From the NCBI GenBank assembly GCA_943327755.2, contig CALPYF020000036.1, positions 1 through 42,642 of the forward strand: a stretch of 42,642 nucleotides of DNA. The letters run 5' to 3'. A program made the position numbers and the translations under genes. The notes under the pieces were generated by a model that was given only the letters and a program-made list of their open reading frames with translations, did not search any database and was not told the origin of the DNA. This stretch comes from Deinococcus hopiensis KR-140 (GTDB lineage Bacteria; Deinococcota; Deinococci; Deinococcales; Deinococcaceae). Below are positions 37,980 to 42,642 of this stretch, piece after piece (the first letter of the stretch is position 1; each line of letters starts with the position of its first letter).

Positions 37980-40067
37980 TCAGTTGTCGAGATCGATGGT
38001 GACAGGCTGCGTGCGCGGCACCGTCACGGTCATGCTGCCCGGCGCGAACCCGTCCACGGCGACCCGCACGCGGTACGTCCCGGCCACCGGGAAGCGCACC
38101 CGGCCCGGCGCGGTGCCCAGGGACGCGCCTGGCGCGAGATTCGCGCCGTTCGGGGCCTGCTCCACCGATAGCCGCGCGGTCGCCCCGGCCACGCCCCGGA
38201 CCGTGAACTGCACCGGCTGGAGTGGGGTGGCGTTTCCGGTCGCCGGTTCCGTCGGGGCTGAGCCTGCCGTCGCTGCGGTCCCTGCCTGCGCTGTGGTCCC
38301 TTCCTGTCCGGGCACGCGGGTCGTGGCGGCCTGCGGGGCGCCCGCCGCCTGCGCCGCAGGCCGCCGCAGCAGGCTGGTGAGCAGCAGCGCCATCACGACG
38401 AACCCCACGGCCAGTCCCGTCCAGAACAGCAGCCGCAGCGGCAGCGGGCGGCGGGGCCGCAGCGGGGCACTGGGCGCTTCCCGCACGATCCGCCAGGAGT
38501 CGTCCTCGTCCCAGCCGATCCGGATAGGTTCACCCACCCGCCGCCGCGCCGGTAGCGCGCCCGGCCGGTCGTCCGGGGCGGTCTCGGCGGTGGTCTCGGG
38601 GCCGGTCCCGGGCTCGACCGACATCGCCGGGCGCCGCAGAGATTCGGGCAGGCGCGGCACCTCGCGCACCTGAATCCGGGGGGGCGCGGCAGGCGGGTCG
38701 GCCTCCCAGGCGGGCAGGTCATCATCGAACCCGATCTGGATGAGCGTGGGCGCGGGCCGTGGGGCCGCCGCAGGGGCCGTGGCATCCGGGTCCAGCCGGC
38801 GGAGCCGACGTTCGGCCGCCGCCTGGGCGTCCCGCCCGGCCTGTTCACGGCGCGCCTCGTGCTCCAGGCGGCGGCGTTCCTGTGGGGAGAGCTTGCCGCC
38901 GAACTGCGGACTGGGGGGCGTGTCTGGCGCTGGTTCGGGCGCGGTGGTCAGTGCAGTCTGGGGTGCGGTGTCGTCCTGCTGAGGCTCGGCGCTGGCCGGG
39001 GCAGGGCTGTGGCGCGCCGGGTCGGCCGACGCCGTGCCGACTGCTGCGGGACTGGGCTGCTCCGGACTGGTGTCGTCCGGTTCGCCCAGCACGATGAGGG
39101 TCCCGTCATGTGCCGGGCGCGGCTCGACGGGTGCGGGGGCGCTGTCCGCCTCGGCTGCCGCAGGCGCCGCCGCAGCGGGTGCCGGGACGGGAACCGGAAA
39201 GACCATGACCGGATCGGCAGTCTCGGGACCGGTCTGGACGGTGACCACCGGGGTGGAGCTGGCCTCCGGCGCGGGGGCTGAGCCCGGCAGGCGGAATCGG
39301 CGGCCCCGGCGCCCTGGCCGGTCTGCGGGGGCACCGGCCCCCTCAGGACGACCTGCCGGTCCGGCCGGAGCCGCTTCAGGGCTGGCCGGCGGTTCGGGGT
39401 GAGTCGGCACAGAGCTGGCCAGTGCAGGGCTGGCCGGTGCAAGGCTGGCCGGTGCAGGGGATGAGGCGACGGGCCGCTGCGCCGCGACAGGGGTCACCGG
39501 GGCATCGGCGCTGAGGGCTGCCTCGGCGTGCGGGAGGGCCGGCAGCAGCCGCAGCGCCGCGCGCGCGTCGAGCCGACCGGGCGTCTCCAGCAGGGGCCGC
39601 AGCACGTCCGGAATGCCGCCCATCTCGTGCAGGATGACCGCCAGGGCGTACAGGTCGTCCTGTGGGCGCGGGTCACCGCCCCAGGGCAGCCCCGCGCCGG
39701 CGAGGCGCACCTCGCCGTCCACGCTCCACAGCTGCGAGGCGCTCAGGCCGCCGTGCGTCATCCCCCGCTCGTGCAGGGCCGCGAGCGCCGCGAGGGCCCC
39801 ACGCGCCGTGAGTTCCGGATCCTGCGCGGGACGCGCCTGCAGGGGCAGCTCGGTCACCATGAACGCCTCGGCGCCCATCACCACGCAGTCCGAGGGCCGC
39901 AGCACGTTCGGCTGCTCCGGCAGTGCAGGCAGGGCCTGGGGGGCGGGCAGCGCGTGCAGCAGCACTGGCATGCCGGTCAGGCGGTCCGTGGCACGCAGCG
40001 TCCGCACCGGACTGTTCATCCGGCCCGGCAGGTCACGCGCGGCCACATAGGGGCCAAGGGGCTTCAC
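37980..40067 (-). CDS. Membrane-anchored protein with degenerate kinase domain (pseudokinase) and PEGA-like extracytoplasmic domain
   Basis: 695 aa. Residues 1 to about 175 follow a Ser/Thr kinase plan but are degenerate: no glycine loop, the HRD loop reads HGGLSASQLW and DFG is replaced by AGAG, while the PQDDLYALAVILHEMGG helix is kept. A very long Ala/Pro-rich low-complexity region (about 185-525) includes short basic/acidic clusters. One transmembrane helix lies at about 545-565 (LLFWTGLAVGFVVMALLLTSLL). Outside the membrane are a Thr/Ala-rich linker and a beta-rich PEGA-like domain (GTYRVRVAVDGFAPGSMTVTV). The GTG start at 40067 lies 7 nt after a TATACT box. It is likely a signalling or envelope scaffold rather than an active kinase. 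Confidence 0.75.
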   Translation of the reverse strand: MKPLGPYVAARDLPGRMNSPVRTLRATDRLTGMPVLLHALPAPQALPALPEQPNVLRPSDCVVMGAEAFMVTELPLQARPAQDPELTARGALAALAALHERGMTHGGLSASQLWSVDGEVRLAGAGLPWGGDPRPQDDLYALAVILHEMGGIPDVLRPLLETPGRLDARAALRLLPALPHAEAALSADAPVTPVAAQRPVASSPAPASLAPASPALASSVPTHPEPPASPEAAPAGPAGRPEGAGAPADRPGRRGRRFRLPGSAPAPEASSTPVVTVQTGPETADPVMVFPVPVPAPAAAAPAAAEADSAPAPVEPRPAHDGTLIVLGEPDDTSPEQPSPAAVGTASADPARHSPAPASAEPQQDDTAPQTALTTAPEPAPDTPPSPQFGGKLSPQERRRLEHEARREQAGRDAQAAAERRLRRLDPDATAPAAAPRPAPTLIQIGFDDDLPAWEADPPAAPPRIQVREVPRLPESLRRPAMSVEPGTGPETTAETAPDDRPGALPARRRVGEPIRIGWDEDDSWRIVREAPSAPLRPRRPLPLRLLFWTGLAVGFVVMALLLTSLLRRPAAQAAGAPQAATTRVPGQEGTTAQAGTAATAGSAPTEPATGNATPLQPVQFTVRGVAGATARLSVEQAPNGANLAPGASLGTAPGRVRFPVAGTYRVRVAVDGFAPGSMTVTVPRTQPVTIDLDN
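39414..39458. repeat. Three tandem 15-bp repeats inside the pseudokinase linker
   Basis: GCTGGCCAGTGCAGG, GCTGGCCGGTGCAAG and GCTGGCCGGTGCAGG follow one another (39414-39428, 39429-39443, 39444-39458). They encode the five-residue units PALAS, LAPAS and PAPAS on the minus strand, suggesting slippage-driven growth of the linker. Confidence 0.8.
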
Positions 40068-40074
40068 GGCCCGC

Positions 40075-40080
40075 AGTATA
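40075..40080 (-). promoter_or_regulatory. -10 box (TATACT) of the pseudokinase gene
   Basis: TATACT on the minus strand, 7 nt before the GTG at 40067. Close to consensus and consistent with a leaderless transcript. Confidence 0.6.
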
Positions 40081-40177
40081 GGACGCGGGCCACGCGGGCA
40101 CCCGCGCAGCTGCGGCCGGGCGCAGTGTGAGCGCGTGGCTTGCCCGGCCCCGCGCTTTGCGCTACTAATTGCGGGAT

Positions 40178-41227
<1,050 letters not shown>

Positions 41228-41261
41228 CCGCCGCGCGTTTCCACGGTGCGGGGGGCAGGCC

Positions 41262-41906
41262 GTGAGCGCCGCGACCCTCGCCCCGGCCGGTGCCGAACGC
41301 ACGAAGACCCGCCTGCTGGAACTCGTCAAGCGGCACGGCGCGCAGACCGCGCAGGACCTCGCGCAGCGGCTGGACGTCAGCGTGCCCGCCGCGCGGCGCC
41401 ACCTGGGTGACCTGCAGGAGCAGGGCCTGCTGGAGGTCCGCACCGAACGGCCCGGCGGGCGTGGGCGGCCCCAACACGTGTTCGTCCTGACCGACCGGGG
41501 CGAGGCGGCCTTCCCGAAGACCTACTCCAGCCTGTGCGTGGACGTCCTGCGCCACATTGAGGGTCTGTTCGGCGAGGACGCGCTGCTGAAGGTCCTCGAC
41601 GCGCGCAACGCCGAGATCGCCGGGCGGCTGCGCGCCGACCTGCCCGCCGACCGGCCGCTGGGCGAGCGGGTGCAGGCGCTGGTGGGCCGCCTGAACGAGC
41701 ACGGCTTCGACGCCACCGCCGAGCAGGACGAGCAGGGTGGGTGGGTGTTCACGCAGCGCAACTGCCCGAACCTGACGGTCGCGCGGCAGTACGCGCAGCT
41801 GTGCAGTGCCGAGATCACCCTGTACACCGACCTGCTGGGCGTGCCCGTCGCCCGCGACACCCGCATCGCCTGCGGGCAGGCCTGCTGCCGCTACCGGGTC
41901 GGGTAA
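41262..41906 (+). CDS. SufR-like transcriptional regulator with C-terminal cysteine cluster
   Basis: 214 aa. The N-terminal winged helix (about residues 12-85: TKTRLLELVKRHGAQTAQDLAQRLDVSVPAARRHLGDLQEQGLLEVRTER) is followed by a helical linker and a C-terminal half with ordered cysteines: Cys168 (RNCPNL), Cys181 (QLCSAE), Cys204 (IACGQA), Cys208 and Cys209. This resembles the Fe-S cluster-sensing region of SufR, a regulator of Fe-S assembly genes. It lies directly downstream of mrp, as expected for Fe-S homeostasis. GTG start with GGGGGCAGG upstream. It could alternatively sense another metal or redox signal. Confidence 0.85.
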   Translation: MSAATLAPAGAERTKTRLLELVKRHGAQTAQDLAQRLDVSVPAARRHLGDLQEQGLLEVRTERPGGRGRPQHVFVLTDRGEAAFPKTYSSLCVDVLRHIEGLFGEDALLKVLDARNAEIAGRLRADLPADRPLGERVQALVGRLNEHGFDATAEQDEQGGWVFTQRNCPNLTVARQYAQLCSAEITLYTDLLGVPVARDTRIACGQACCRYRVG

Positions 41907-41911
41907 GGACC

Positions 41912-42520
41912 GTGACCCTGTTCCTGCCCGCGCTGGACGACGCGCCCAGCCCGCTGTACTCCATCGTGGCGTGGCCGCCCGAGGCGCTCGACAGCTGGCT
42001 GCGCCGCCTGCAGGACCGGCTGAACGTGCGCGGTTTCGGCCTGCCGCACCTGAACGTCCGCGCGCCCTTCCAGACCAGCCTGCGCAGCGCGGAACTGGTC
42101 GGCGTCTGCCGCGACGCCCTGCGCGGCCAGCCCGCCTTCGACGTGCAGGTGCGCGGCTGGAAACAGCTGCCCGGCGTGATCTTCCTGGAATGCGAACTGA
42201 GCCCCGAGCTGCGCGCCCTGCACGACCGCACCCTGAGCATCGAACCCAGCACCCGCGCGCGCTACGACGGCCCGGAGTACCGCCCGCACCTGACGCTCGC
42301 CTTGGGCGTGCTGAAGTGGGCCGAGCCGATCCTCTGGGAGGAGCTGCGCGACCTGACGCCGCCCGTCACGCAGTTCCGGGTCGAGGCCCTGAGTCTCACG
42401 AAGGAGCACCGGGGCGAGGTGCAGGAACTGCACACCTTCCCGCTGCTGGACCCCCGTCCCCTCCCGGACACCGAACCGGTCGGTTCCGCTCCGCCCAGTG
42501 CGGAGCCCGCCCCCAGCTGA
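41912..42520 (+). CDS. 2'-5' RNA ligase superfamily protein (2H phosphoesterase fold)
   Basis: 202 aa. Two His motifs of the 2H superfamily are present: the first reads LPHLNVRAPF (HLN rather than the usual HxT/S), the second YRPHLTLAL (intact HLT). Such proteins act as cyclic phosphodiesterases or RNA-end ligases. With Asn in the first motif, activity may be modified. The last 25 residues are Pro-rich. The GTG start lies 5 bp after the SufR-like stop, so it is probably co-transcribed with it. The remaining 122 bp of the window (42521-42642) carry no gene I can support. Confidence 0.78.
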   Translation: MTLFLPALDDAPSPLYSIVAWPPEALDSWLRRLQDRLNVRGFGLPHLNVRAPFQTSLRSAELVGVCRDALRGQPAFDVQVRGWKQLPGVIFLECELSPELRALHDRTLSIEPSTRARYDGPEYRPHLTLALGVLKWAEPILWEELRDLTPPVTQFRVEALSLTKEHRGEVQELHTFPLLDPRPLPDTEPVGSAPPSAEPAPS

Positions 42521-42642
42521 CCGCCGCATTGGGGCTTCCCCGGTTCCTGAAAGGCCCATGCGCCCGGGGTTTGAGGCCACCTGCTGAGGCGTCCTGCCCG
42601 CCTCCCGGAGAATCAGCGGCGGTGGCCGCCCCCACGACTGGG

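Noticed and set aside
39414..39458. Three 15-bp tandem repeats as a possible protein-binding iteron or CRISPR-like array.
   Set aside because: They lie in frame in the Ala/Pro linker of the pseudokinase and encode five-residue units, so coding slippage is enough to explain them.

Overview
The window is high-GC, densely packed chromosomal DNA, most consistent with a Deinococcus-like member of the Deinococcus-Thermus phylum. The reasons are the very strong G/C bias at third codon positions, a DUF1999-type protein typical of that phylum, a PEP synthase/PpsR pair, a fused 3-oxoacid CoA-transferase, and above all many genes with a TANNNT (-10) box only 5-8 nt before the start codon. That last pattern marks leaderless transcripts, which are abundant in Deinococcus. 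The genus is inferred from gene content and style; no rRNA or tRNA gene is present to settle it.

Layout. 1-5.6 kb: the end of a kdpFABC potassium-pump operon (minus strand; kdpB runs off the left edge and kdpC is outside), divergent from a membrane histidine kinase and a LuxR/NarL-type response regulator. 5.6-9.1 kb: PEP synthase (ppsA), divergent from its regulatory kinase/pyrophosphorylase (ppsR). 9.1-11.8 kb: a lower-GC, purine-rich repeat patch and a chimeric gene whose N-terminus looks like the front end of a TnpB transposon protein and whose remainder is a TPR/SARP-type regulator. 11.8-17.8 kb: pgi, a small orphan ORF, then thiolase plus fused CoA-transferase (acetoacetate/ketoacid to acetyl-CoA) and a TetR regulator. 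17.8-21.4 kb: long-form hpf, a butyrate-kinase-family gene, an orphan ORF and tsaD. 21.5-26.2 kb: fadD (minus), then deaminase, ribokinase, a DUF1999 protein, an HMA-like protein and DUF503 (plus). 26.3-33.1 kb: lepB (minus), a small Ser/Thr kinase, an atypical endonuclease III, a CysQ-like phosphatase, a GNAT, a 2-hydroxyacid dehydrogenase, an ICMT-like membrane methyltransferase and an alkaline-phosphatase-superfamily protein. 33.1-40.1 kb (minus): a 74-aa ORF coupled to mnmA, a sterol-desaturase-family gene coupled to a GntR regulator, guaA, and a membrane pseudokinase. 40.2-42.5 kb (plus): Mrp ATPase, a SufR-like Fe-S regulator and a 2'-5' RNA ligase-family protein.

How they work together. 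There is a carbon/lipid theme: PEP synthase with PpsR (gluconeogenesis switch), pgi, thiolase/CoA-transferase, butyrate kinase, acyl-CoA ligase and a GntR-controlled desaturase. There is also an RNA/translation theme (hpf, tsaD, mnmA, RNA ligase-like) and an Fe-S pair (mrp, sufR-like). Convergent genes are separated by long perfect hairpins serving as bidirectional terminators.

Most noteworthy are: (i) a family of structured intergenic repeats. Two copies are clear and one is degenerate; each sits directly after a stop codon, and two stems change on both strands together. (ii) The TnpB-N/SARP chimera, which lacks the RuvC nuclease. (iii) An endonuclease III with both catalytic residues substituted. 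(iv) Mrp and HMA proteins lacking their usual CxxC motifs.
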